From: Betaproteobacteria bacterium UBA5582
GTDB taxonomy: Bacteria > Pseudomonadota > Gammaproteobacteria > Burkholderiales > Rhodocyclaceae
Length of the DNA: 23,152 nt
Direction of reading: 5' to 3'
Assembly (NCBI GenBank): GCA_002425245.1
Contig: DILW01000136.1
Coordinates: 1 to 23,152 of the forward strand
The notes beneath the pieces are model-generated. The model did not search any database. It was not told where the DNA came from and saw only the letters and a program-made list of their open reading frames with translations. Positions 6,721 through 13,929 of this stretch are shown here, in pieces (within the stretch, counting starts at the first letter, position 1; every line of letters begins with the position of its first letter). The translations under genes and the position numbers were made by a program.

Positions 6721-9444
6721 ATGAGCCAGGAAGTCAAATCCACTTGTTGTTATTGCGGCGTTGGTTGCGGTGTGCTGATTCGTACCGAAGGCGGCACCAT
6801 TACCGGCGTGCGCGGCGATCCCGAACATCCGGCCAATTTCGGACGCTTGTGTACCAAGGGGGCATCGCTGCATCTCACCGCCGTCGACGCCGCCCGGCAA
6901 CTGCATCCTGCCCTGCGCGCCGGCCGGGGCCAGTCGCTGCGGCGGACTACCTGGGACCATGCCCTAGAACTGGCGAGCGAGCGCTTTGCCCGCATCATCC
7001 GCGAGCATGGGCCGGATTCCGTGGCCTTTTACATCTCCGGCCAGCTGATGACCGAGGACTATTACGTCTTCAACAAGCTGGCCAAGGGGCTGATCGGAAC
7101 CAATAACGTCGATACCAATTCGCGCCTGTGCATGTCCTCGGCGGTCGCCGGCTACAAGCAGACTTTGGGCGTCGATGCGCCGCCCTGCTGCTATGAGGAT
7201 ATCGCCCGGGCCGGGGTGGTCCTGATCGCCGGCGCCAATCCGGCACTGGCTCATCCGATTGTCTTCCGTTACATCGAGGATGCCCGGGCCAGCAACCCGG
7301 AACTGAAGATCATCGTTGTCGACCCGCGTCGCACCGAGACCGCCGAGATTGCCGACCTGCACCTGCCGATCAATCCCGGCAGCGACGTTGCCCTGTTCAA
7401 CGCCATGCTTCATGTGATAATTGCCGAAGGTTTGGTCGATGCCGACTACATCGCTGCGCACACCCGGGGTTTCGCCGAGCTGAACGCCATCGTTGCCGAG
7501 TACACGCCGATGCGGGTCGCCGCCATCTGCGGCATTCCGGCCGCCGACATCGTCCGCGCCGCGCGCTGGTTCGCCACCCAGGGACCGGCACTGTCCCTTT
7601 ACTGCCAAGGACTGAACCAGTCGGCGCACGGCACGCACAACAATGCCGCCCTGATTCACCTGCATCTCGCTTGCGGGCAGATCGGCAAACCTGGGGCCGG
7701 ACCTTTCTCCCTCACTGGCCAACCCAATGCCATGGGGGGGCGTGAAGTTGGCGGGCTGGCCAATCTGCTGTCGGCGCACCGCGACCTGGCCAATCCTCAA
7801 GATCGGGCTGAAGTCGCGGCCCTCTGGGGGGTGCCGGACGTGCCTGCGCAACCCGGCAAGGCGGCAGTGGACCTGTTCAAGGCCCTGGCCAGCGGCCAGA
7901 TCAAGGCGGTATGGATCGCCTGCACCAATCCGGCGCAGTCATTGCCCAACCAGGCTGCGGTACGGGCCGGCCTGGCTGCGGCCGAATTCGTTGTCCTCCA
8001 GGATTGCTTTGCCGACACCGACACCGCGGCCTACGCTGACCTCCTGCTGCCGGCGTCGGGATGGGGCGAGAAGCACGGCACCGTGACCAATTCCGAACGC
8101 CGCATCACCCACGTCAATGCCGCCGTGGCGCCGCCCGGTGAGGCTCGTCACGACTGGCAGATCGTGGTCGATTTCGCGCGCCGTCTGGGTGCGCGTCTGG
8201 GCAACACCGCGACCGAACAGCTATTTCCTTACGCCGACGTCGAGGACATCTTTGCCGAGCACCGTGCCTCGACCCTCGGCCGCGACCTCGATATCGGCGG
8301 CCTCACTTACGCCGTGCTCGACCGCCAGGGCCCGCAGCAATGGCCTTATCCGGCCGGGGCCACCAGCGGCAGGCAGCGACTTTATGCCGACGGGCGCTTC
8401 CCGACGGCCGACGGCCGTGCCCGTTTCGTACCGGTACGCCACCAGGGTACCGCCGAAGCGACCGGGACCACTTATCCCCTGAGCCTGCTCTCCGGGCGCA
8501 TGCGCGACCAGTGGCATGGCATGAGCCGAACCGGCATCGTTCCGCGCCTGTTCAACCTCGAAGACGAGCCCCTGTTGCTCATGCATCCTTGCGACATGCG
8601 TCACCGCCAGCTGGACGACGGCGACTTGGTGCGCGTGTTCAACGAGCGCGGCCAGATCGTCGTACGCGTCGCCGCCGGTGCCGGCTTGGCGCGTGGCCGG
8701 AGTTGGTTGCCGATGCATTGGGGCGGCCGTTTCATGAACAGCGCCGGGGTCAATACCCTGATCGGCGACGCGGTCGACCCCTATTCGCAGCAGCCGGAGC
8801 TCAAGCACACAGCGGTCGAAGTCGTCGCCAGCGGCCTGCACCATCCGCTGGCCGTCATCCGCCGCTGTGCCAGCCAGGGTGAAGCCCTGCGTCAGCTTGA
8901 GGCGGCCCGCGCCCTGTTCGACGAATTCGCCTACGCCAGTGTCGCCTTGTTCGGTCGCGTCAGCTCGCTCGTCGTGTTTCGCGCGGCAACCGCCGAGCCG
9001 CCGACGGCAGCGCTGCTCCAGACGGTGGACGCAGTGTTCGGGCTGGCCGGGGAAAGCGGGGCGATCGTTCTCAACGACGCGCGCCGCCATATCGCCAAGA
9101 AGGCGGTTGCCGACGCCGGCCAGTTGCTCGGCGTCCGCCTTGCCGGCGAAACCCGTGCGCTGAGCTGGCTGCGCCAGGCGATGGCGGAAGGCGAGCTCGA
9201 CGCCAGCCTGCTGCGCTTTGCCCTGGCACCCTCGGCAACGCCACCGTCGTCGCTGGCGCCGCGCCGGATCGTCTGCAAATGCGCCGACGTCAGCGACGAA
9301 CAAATTGCCTCGGCGGTAGCCGGTGGCGCCGATTTTGCCGACTTGCAGGAGACGCTCAAATGCGGCACCTTCTGCGGTGGCTGCATCCCCGACCTCAAGC
9401 GCATGCTTGACCAGCAGCACCAACAACATCCAGAGGCTGCCTGA
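6721..9444 (+). CDS. nasA: Assimilatory nitrate reductase, catalytic molybdoprotein with C-terminal [2Fe-2S] domain
   Basis: This cytoplasmic Mo-bis-MGD enzyme reduces nitrate to nitrite for nitrogen assimilation. The 907-aa product has an N-terminal [4Fe-4S] site (C9-x2-C12-x3-C16...C44 in GRLCTKG), then the molybdopterin oxidoreductase domains (for example SRLCMSSAVAGYKQTLG, GANPALAHPIVFRYIEDAR and TGQPNAMGGREVGGLANLL) and a dinucleotide-binding domain near 600-720. A BFD-like [2Fe-2S] domain closes the protein, with C852-x-C854-x30-C885-x2-C888, as in Klebsiella-type NasA. It has no Tat signal, so it is cytoplasmic and not a periplasmic Nap enzyme. AAGGA lies 5 bases before ATG 6721. No separate NasB-like reductase gene is in the window. 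Confidence 0.95.
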   Translation: MSQEVKSTCCYCGVGCGVLIRTEGGTITGVRGDPEHPANFGRLCTKGASLHLTAVDAARQLHPALRAGRGQSLRRTTWDHALELASERFARIIREHGPDSVAFYISGQLMTEDYYVFNKLAKGLIGTNNVDTNSRLCMSSAVAGYKQTLGVDAPPCCYEDIARAGVVLIAGANPALAHPIVFRYIEDARASNPELKIIVVDPRRTETAEIADLHLPINPGSDVALFNAMLHVIIAEGLVDADYIAAHTRGFAELNAIVAEYTPMRVAAICGIPAADIVRAARWFATQGPALSLYCQGLNQSAHGTHNNAALIHLHLACGQIGKPGAGPFSLTGQPNAMGGREVGGLANLLSAHRDLANPQDRAEVAALWGVPDVPAQPGKAAVDLFKALASGQIKAVWIACTNPAQSLPNQAAVRAGLAAAEFVVLQDCFADTDTAAYADLLLPASGWGEKHGTVTNSERRITHVNAAVAPPGEARHDWQIVVDFARRLGARLGNTATEQLFPYADVEDIFAEHRASTLGRDLDIGGLTYAVLDRQGPQQWPYPAGATSGRQRLYADGRFPTADGRARFVPVRHQGTAEATGTTYPLSLLSGRMRDQWHGMSRTGIVPRLFNLEDEPLLLMHPCDMRHRQLDDGDLVRVFNERGQIVVRVAAGAGLARGRSWLPMHWGGRFMNSAGVNTLIGDAVDPYSQQPELKHTAVEVVASGLHHPLAVIRRCASQGEALRQLEAARALFDEFAYASVALFGRVSSLVVFRAATAEPPTAALLQTVDAVFGLAGESGAIVLNDARRHIAKKAVADAGQLLGVRLAGETRALSWLRQAMAEGELDASLLRFALAPSATPPSSLAPRRIVCKCADVSDEQIASAVAGGADFADLQETLKCGTFCGGCIPDLKRMLDQQHQQHPEAA

Positions 9445-9463
9445 AGCCCGAAGGGAGGAGACC

Positions 9464-10453
9464 GTGAGTTACGCCAACTACATCAAGGAAATCGGCCGCG
9501 GGGCCCAGGGCTCGCGCGATCTCTCGCCGGAAGAGGCGCGCCAGCTTTACGCTGCGATACTCGACGGCGGGGTCCCCGACCTCGAACTCGGCGCCATCCT
9601 GATCGCGCTGCGGGTCAAGGGCGAGGCCAGCGACGAGATGCTCGGCTTCCTGGCTGCCATCGACGAACGCCTGAACCGGCTCGACATGCCGCACGGCCGG
9701 GTTCGCCCGGTGGTCCTGCCGAGCTACAACGGCGCGCGCAAGGAAGCCAACCTGACGCCGCTGCTGGCCTTGCTGCTGCAACGCTTCGGGGTGCCGGTCC
9801 TGGTCCATGGGCTGATCGAGGGTTTCGGCCGGGTGACCAGCGCCCAGATCTTGCGCGAGCTTGGCCACCTGCCGGTGACCTCGGCGCAGCAGGCGCAGCA
9901 GACGCTGGAAGAGAAAGGCCTGGCCTTTCTGCCGCTGACCGCGCTGGCGCCCGGGCTGCACAGCCTGCTCTCGCTGCGCGCCCGGATGGGCGTGCGCAAC
10001 AGCGCGCACAGCCTGGTCAAGCTGCTCAACCCGTTCCGCGGCGAGGCCGTGCTGGTGGCGCCGGCCACCCATCCGGATTTCATCACCCTGATGCGCGACA
10101 TTCTCGTCGAACGCGGTCAGCGTGGGCTGCTCCTGCGCGGGACCGAGGGCGAACCGGTGGCCAACGCCAAACGCCGGCCGCGCCTGGAATACATCCGCAA
10201 CGGCGCCGTCGATGTGCTGTTCGAGGCCGAGCACGAGAGCCTGCGCGGCCTGCCCAACCTGCCGGAAAGCTGCGATGCCGCGAGCACGGCACGGTGGACG
10301 CGACGCGTCCTGGAGAAGCAGGTACCGCTGCCCAAGCCGATCGCCAACCAGCTCGCCTGCCTGCTCTTTGCCAGCGGTTATGTCGATGACCTCAACCAGG
10401 CCAAGGCCATCGTCGCCGTTGAAGCCACCGGTCTGTTGATGGGTGGCAATTGA
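9464..10453 (+). CDS. ybiB: YbiB/TrpD2-like nucleic-acid-binding protein
   Basis: The 329-aa product resembles anthranilate phosphoribosyltransferase (TrpD) in fold: an N-terminal helical domain (SPEEARQLYAAILDGGVPDLELGAILIALRVKGEASDEMLGFLAAI) and a phosphoribosyltransferase-like alpha/beta domain. E. coli YbiB/TrpD2 of this family binds nucleic acids and is LexA-controlled; it is not a tryptophan enzyme. Here the GTG start (9464) has a strong GGGAGGAG (9453-9460) just upstream and lies 19 bases after the nasA stop, so both probably share one transcript. The family assignment is from recalled sequence character; its role next to nasA is unknown. No terminator is seen after it. Confidence 0.8.
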   Translation: MSYANYIKEIGRGAQGSRDLSPEEARQLYAAILDGGVPDLELGAILIALRVKGEASDEMLGFLAAIDERLNRLDMPHGRVRPVVLPSYNGARKEANLTPLLALLLQRFGVPVLVHGLIEGFGRVTSAQILRELGHLPVTSAQQAQQTLEEKGLAFLPLTALAPGLHSLLSLRARMGVRNSAHSLVKLLNPFRGEAVLVAPATHPDFITLMRDILVERGQRGLLLRGTEGEPVANAKRRPRLEYIRNGAVDVLFEAEHESLRGLPNLPESCDAASTARWTRRVLEKQVPLPKPIANQLACLLFASGYVDDLNQAKAIVAVEATGLLMGGN

Positions 10454-10462
10454 TCCGGCCAT

Positions 10463-10477
10463 GCACTGAACTGGTTG
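10463..10477 (+). promoter_or_regulatory. Weak upstream NtrC-like site of nirB
   Basis: GCACT-N5-GGTTG is a degraded match to GCACC-N5-GGTGC. It begins exactly 20 bases before the better site at 10483, so both would face the same side of the helix, as in tandem NtrC enhancers. Centre about -108 from the predicted start. Confidence 0.4.
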
Positions 10478-10482
10478 TCGCG

Positions 10483-10497
10483 GCACAGCGATGGTGC
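10483..10497 (+). promoter_or_regulatory. NtrC-binding site upstream of nirB
   Basis: GCACA-N5-GGTGC matches 9 of 10 fixed bases of the NtrC consensus. Its centre is about 88 bases before the predicted sigma54 start at 10578, within the usual enhancer range. Confidence 0.7.
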
Positions 10498-10532
10498 ATG
10501 GTCTGTTGTGGGTTGTTGAGTAAATCTTTATA

Positions 10533-10545
10533 AATCATGGGCTTG
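10533..10545 (+). promoter_or_regulatory. Possible IHF site at the nirB promoter
   Basis: AATCATGGGCTTG matches 8 of 9 fixed positions of WATCAANNNNTTR. It lies between the NtrC sites and the -24 box, where IHF bending would help loop the activator, though it is rather close to -24. Confidence 0.3.
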
Positions 10546-10551
10546 ATCCGC

Positions 10552-10567
10552 TGGCATGCGGATTGCA
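10552..10567 (+). promoter_or_regulatory. Sigma54 (-24/-12) promoter of nirBD-cbiX-nasT
   Basis: TGGCATG (10552-10558) and TTGCA (10563-10567) have the invariant GG and GC 10 bases apart. Predicted start near 10578, giving a 105-nt leader before nirB. Confidence 0.87.
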
Positions 10568-10592
10568 CTGGTCCGGACAGAGCAGCGAATCC

Positions 10593-10629
10593 ACCGCCAA
10601 CGGGGGCGGTTCGATGGCAACGACGTCAT
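10593..10629 (+). promoter_or_regulatory. Two-hexaloop ANTAR (NasT) RNA target in the nirB leader
   Basis: Hairpin 1: ACCGCC (10593-10598) pairs with GGCGGT (10605-10610) around the hexaloop AACGGG. Hairpin 2: ATGGC (10614-10618) pairs with GTCAT (10625-10629) around the hexaloop AACGAC. Both six-base loops have A at position 1 and G at position 4, the signature recognised by ANTAR antiterminators. The hairpins are 3 bases apart and start 15 bases after the predicted transcription start. The gene for an ANTAR protein (nasT) is the last gene of this operon. Pairing was worked out by hand. Confidence 0.65.
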
Positions 10630-10670
10630 GCGCTGAAACATCTTTGCACCGCCAGGTGCGCGCAACGTTG
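10618..10670 (+). promoter_or_regulatory. Possible long-range stem next to the nirB ribosome-binding site
   Basis: CAACG (10618-10622, in the loop and stem of hexaloop hairpin 2) can pair with CGTTG (10666-10670), and GCGC (10630-10633) with one of the downstream GCGC copies in 10658-10663. An inner GCACC-GCCA-GGTGC hairpin (10646-10659) competes for part of that. The right arm contains the first G of the nirB GGAG (10670-10673). The fold would be exclusive with hexaloop hairpin 2. No T-run follows, so it is not a classic terminator. Confidence 0.35.
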
Positions 10671-10682
10671 GAGCCCGTCATC

Positions 10683-13127
10683 ATGAGCAAACCCCGTCTG
10701 GTACTGATCGGCAACGGCATGGCCGGTGTCCGCACCATTGAAGAACTGCTGAAGATCGCCCCGGATCACTACGAGATCACCATCTTCGGCGCCGAACCCC
10801 ACCCCAACTACAACCGTATCCTGCTGTCGCCGGTCCTCGCCGGCGAGATGACGGTACCGGAAATCGTCCTCAACGAACTCGACTGGTACGCCCGCAACGG
10901 CATCACGCTGCACACCGGCAAGCAGGTCGTCGCCATCGACCGCGTCCGCCGCAAGGTGATTGCCGACGACGGCAGCGAAGCGTCCTACGACCGCCTGCTC
11001 ATCGCCACCGGCTCGACCCCGTTCATGCTGCCGATTCCCGGCAACGACCTGCCCGGCGTCATCGGTTACCGCGACATCAAGGACACCGACGAAATGATCG
11101 CCACCGCCAAAGTGCACAAGCACGCGGTCGTCATCGGCGGCGGCCTGCTCGGCCTGGAGGCCGCCAACGGCCTCAAGCTGCGCGGCATGGACGTGACCGT
11201 CGTGCACATCGGCCCGTGGCTGCTCGAACGCCAGCTCGACGAGACGGCCGGGCGCATGCTGCAGCGCTCGCTGGAAGACAAGGGCCTGAAATTCCTGCTG
11301 CAGAAACAGACCGAAATGCTGGTTCAGGGCGAGAGCGGGCGCGTCGCCGCGGTGCGCTTCAAGGACGGCATGCAGATTCCGGCCGACCTCGTGGTGATGG
11401 CCGCCGGCATCCGCCCGAACTACGCGCTGGCCGAGAAGTCAGGCATTTACTGCAACCGCGGCATCGTCGTGAACGACACCATGCAGACCTACGACCCGAA
11501 AATCTACGCGGTCGGCGAATGCGTCAGCCACCGCGGCATCGCCTACGGCCTGGTGGCGCCGCTGTTCGAGCAAGCCAAGGTCGCCGCCAACCATCTGGCC
11601 GGTTACGGCATCGGTCGCTACACCGGCTCGGTGACCTCGACCAAACTGAAAGTCACCGGCATCGACCTGTTCTCGGCCGGCGACTTCATGGGCGGCAAGG
11701 ACACCGAGGAAATCGTCCTCAACGACCCGCACGGCGGCGTCTACAAGAAGCTGGTGATCAAGGACAACAAGCTGGTCGGCGGCGTCATGTACGGCGACAC
11801 CGCCGACGGCCCGTGGTATTTCCAGTTGCTCAAGGACGCCCGCGACATCCACGACATCCGCGACTCGCTGATCTTCGGCCAGAGCCTGGTCGGCGACGTC
11901 GGCCACGCCGGCAACAGCAAGGCCGCTGCCATGGCCGACAGCGCCGAGGTTTGCGGCTGCAACGGGGTGACCAAGGGAACGATCGTCAAGGCGATCAAGG
12001 AACAGGGCTTGTTTACGCTCGACGAGGTCAAGAAGCACACCAAGGCCGCGTCGTCCTGCGGTTCCTGCGCCGGCCTGGTCGAGCAGATCCTGGCCTCGAC
12101 CATCGGCGGCGCCTACACGCCGGCGGCTTCCGACAAGAAGCCGATCTGCGGCTGTACCGAGCATTCGCACCAGAAGGTCCGCGAAGCCATCCGCAACGAA
12201 CACCTGACCACCAAGGAAGCGGTGTTCGCCGAACTCGGCTGGACGACGCCGAACGGCTGCGAGAAATGCCGGCCGGCGATCAACTACTACCTGATCTCGA
12301 CCTGGCCGCACGAAGCCAGGGACGACCCGCAGTCGCGGCTGATCAACGAACGCTCGCATGCCAACATCCAGAAGGACGGCACCTATTCGGTGGTGCCGCG
12401 GATGTGGGGCGGCCTGACGACGCCGGCCGAGCTACGGGCGATTGCCGATGTCGCCGAGAAATACCAGGTGCCGACGGTGAAGGTCACCGGCGGTCAGCGC
12501 ATCGACCTGCTCGGCATCAAGAAGGAGGACTTGCCTGCCGTGTGGGCCGACCTCAACGCTGCCGGCATGGTTTCCGGCCACGCCTACGGCAAGTCGATCC
12601 GCACCGTGAAGACCTGCGTCGGCGCCGAACACTGCCGCTTCGGCACGCAACTGGCGATGGACATGGGCGTCAAGCTGGAGAAGATGCTGTTCGACATGTA
12701 CGCCCCGCACAAGGTCAAGCTGGCCGTCTCCGGCTGCCCGCGCAACTGCGCCGAAGCCGGCATCAAGGACGTCGGCGTGATCGGCGTCGATTCCGGCTAC
12801 GAGCTTTACGTCGGCGGCAACGGCGGGATCAAGACCGAAGTCGCCCAGTTCCTGTGCAAGGTGAAGTCGGATGAGGAAGTCATGGAGTATTCCGCCGCCT
12901 TCCTCGAACTCTACCGCCAGGAAGCCTGGTACCTGGAGCGCACCTGCCACTGGCTGGAGCGCGTCGGCCTCGACTACGTCAAGAGCCGCATCGTCGAGGA
13001 CGAGGATGGCCGGCGCACGCTCCATGCGGCACTGATCGCCGCCCTGAAGGACGCCAAGGACCCCTGGGCGACCTCGCGCGAGGCGCAGCCGGTCAAGCAA
13101 TTCATCCCGATCACGGTCGCAGCCTGA
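10683..13127 (+). CDS. nirB: NADH-dependent nitrite reductase, large subunit
   Basis: This cytoplasmic siroheme enzyme reduces nitrite to ammonium with NADH. The 814-aa product runs in this order: FAD-binding (GNGMAG near 10-15) and NAD-binding (GGGLLGLEAA near 156-165) oxidoreductase domains; a BFD-like [2Fe-2S] domain (CGCNGVTKGTIVKAI near 423, closing CGSCAGL); a second Cys-rich segment (CGC near 489, GCEKCRP near 525); and the nitrite/sulfite reductase half. There, C645-x5-C651 and C685-x3-C689 bind the [4Fe-4S]-siroheme centre. ATG 10683 has GGAG 9 bases upstream and gives the family start MSKPRLVLIGNGMAG. In-frame codons further upstream would read through the leader hairpins. First gene of nirB-nirD-cbiX-nasT. 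Confidence 0.97.
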   Translation: MSKPRLVLIGNGMAGVRTIEELLKIAPDHYEITIFGAEPHPNYNRILLSPVLAGEMTVPEIVLNELDWYARNGITLHTGKQVVAIDRVRRKVIADDGSEASYDRLLIATGSTPFMLPIPGNDLPGVIGYRDIKDTDEMIATAKVHKHAVVIGGGLLGLEAANGLKLRGMDVTVVHIGPWLLERQLDETAGRMLQRSLEDKGLKFLLQKQTEMLVQGESGRVAAVRFKDGMQIPADLVVMAAGIRPNYALAEKSGIYCNRGIVVNDTMQTYDPKIYAVGECVSHRGIAYGLVAPLFEQAKVAANHLAGYGIGRYTGSVTSTKLKVTGIDLFSAGDFMGGKDTEEIVLNDPHGGVYKKLVIKDNKLVGGVMYGDTADGPWYFQLLKDARDIHDIRDSLIFGQSLVGDVGHAGNSKAAAMADSAEVCGCNGVTKGTIVKAIKEQGLFTLDEVKKHTKAASSCGSCAGLVEQILASTIGGAYTPAASDKKPICGCTEHSHQKVREAIRNEHLTTKEAVFAELGWTTPNGCEKCRPAINYYLISTWPHEARDDPQSRLINERSHANIQKDGTYSVVPRMWGGLTTPAELRAIADVAEKYQVPTVKVTGGQRIDLLGIKKEDLPAVWADLNAAGMVSGHAYGKSIRTVKTCVGAEHCRFGTQLAMDMGVKLEKMLFDMYAPHKVKLAVSGCPRNCAEAGIKDVGVIGVDSGYELYVGGNGGIKTEVAQFLCKVKSDEEVMEYSAAFLELYRQEAWYLERTCHWLERVGLDYVKSRIVEDEDGRRTLHAALIAALKDAKDPWATSREAQPVKQFIPITVAA

Positions 13128-13148
13128 AGCACACGAAAGGAACATCGA

Positions 13149-13460
13149 ATGAGCCACTGGAAACCGATCTGCAAACTGGATGACATCCCGCCCCTGGGTT
13201 CGCGCATCGTCCGCCCGCCCAAGGGCGGCGACATCGCCATTTTCCGCACCAGCGACGACAAGGTCTTCGCCCTGCACGACAAATGCCCGCACAAGGGCGG
13301 ACCGCTGTCGCAAGGCCTGGTCCACGGCGAGCGGGTGACCTGTCCGCTGCACGGCTGGAACATCGGCCTAGCCGATGGCCGGGCGGTGGCGCCGGATGTC
13401 GGTGGTTGCGACCGTTTCGAGGTCAAGGTGGAAAACGGCGAAGTCTGGCTGGCAATCTGA
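13149..13460 (+). CDS. nirD: Nitrite reductase small subunit (Rieske-type)
   Basis: Small partner of NirB with a Rieske [2Fe-2S] fold. The 103-aa product has C46-P-H48 (CPHKGG) and C65-P-L-H68 (CPLHGW), the complete set of cluster ligands. Some NirD proteins lack them, so this one should carry a cluster. The start ATG 13149 follows nirB by 21 bases with an AAAGGAA site upstream. No signal peptide, in keeping with the cytoplasmic NirBD complex. Confidence 0.95.
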   Translation: MSHWKPICKLDDIPPLGSRIVRPPKGGDIAIFRTSDDKVFALHDKCPHKGGPLSQGLVHGERVTCPLHGWNIGLADGRAVAPDVGGCDRFEVKVENGEVWLAI

Positions 13461-13474
13461 TCGCACCAAAGCGG

Positions 13475-13514
13475 ACGGCGGCTGTCAATACGCCTTCCGG
13501 CGGACAGCCGCCGT
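13475..13514 (+). terminator. Strong hairpin between nirD and cbiX (attenuating terminator or mRNA stabiliser)
   Basis: ACGGCGGCTGTC (13475-13486) is perfectly complementary to GACAGCCGCCGT (13503-13514), giving 12 bp with a 16-base loop. Only three Ts follow (13514-13516), so termination would be partial. It could set lower expression of cbiX and nasT relative to nirBD, or protect the nirBD message. Confidence 0.5.
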
Positions 13515-13540
13515 TTCCCATTTGCGCTAAAGTGAAAGCC

Positions 13541-13921
13541 ATGACCACAGCCATCATCCTCTTTGCCCACGGTGCCCGCGATCCGGAATGGGCGGCGCCG
13601 ATGCGCCGCGTGCAGGCGGCGATCCGCACCGCTGCGCCGACCATGCCGGTCGAGCTGGCCTTCCTCGAATTCATGGCCCCTGACCTGCCCACCTGTGCGG
13701 CCGAGGCCATCGCCGCCGGCGCCCGCAAGGTGGTGGTGCTGCCGATGTTCATCGCCCAGGGCGGGCATCTCAAACGCGAAGTCCCGGAAATGCTGGCTGC
13801 CATGCAGGCGCGCTGGCCGACGGTCGAGTTCGTCCTTGACCGGGCCATCGGCGAGGAGGAAAGCGTCGTTCAGGCGATGGCCGCAGCGGCCTTGATGAAA
13901 GCTGGCGCAGCGCTTGCTTGA
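13541..13921 (+). CDS. cbiX: CbiX-type sirohydrochlorin chelatase (short form)
   Basis: The short, homodimeric class of chelatase inserts Co2+ or Fe2+ into sirohydrochlorin. The 126-aa product starts MTTAIILFAHGARDPEW, with H10 as the first metal-binding histidine; H76 in QGGHLKREVP is the second. Length and both motifs fit CbiX-S. Position in the nirBD operon suggests the iron form, making siroheme for NirB, but metal choice cannot be read from sequence. ATG 13541 is chosen because the conserved start motif begins there; the reading frame is open further upstream but crosses the 13475-13514 hairpin. The TGA ends 8 bases before the nasT ATG. Confidence 0.9.
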   Translation: MTTAIILFAHGARDPEWAAPMRRVQAAIRTAAPTMPVELAFLEFMAPDLPTCAAEAIAAGARKVVVLPMFIAQGGHLKREVPEMLAAMQARWPTVEFVLDRAIGEEESVVQAMAAAALMKAGAALA

Positions 13922-13929
13922 TTCAGGGC

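Noticed and set aside
10563..10682. Longer nirB using upstream in-frame codons, including ATG 10614
   Set aside because: The conserved NirB start is at 10683 with GGAG 9 bases upstream. The upstream codons lie in the leader hairpins, and TTG 10563 is inside the -12 box, before the predicted transcript start.
11216..12874. 552-codon plus-strand frame inside nirB
   Set aside because: Arg/Gly-rich shadow frame of nirB; all nirB cofactor motifs are in the other frame.
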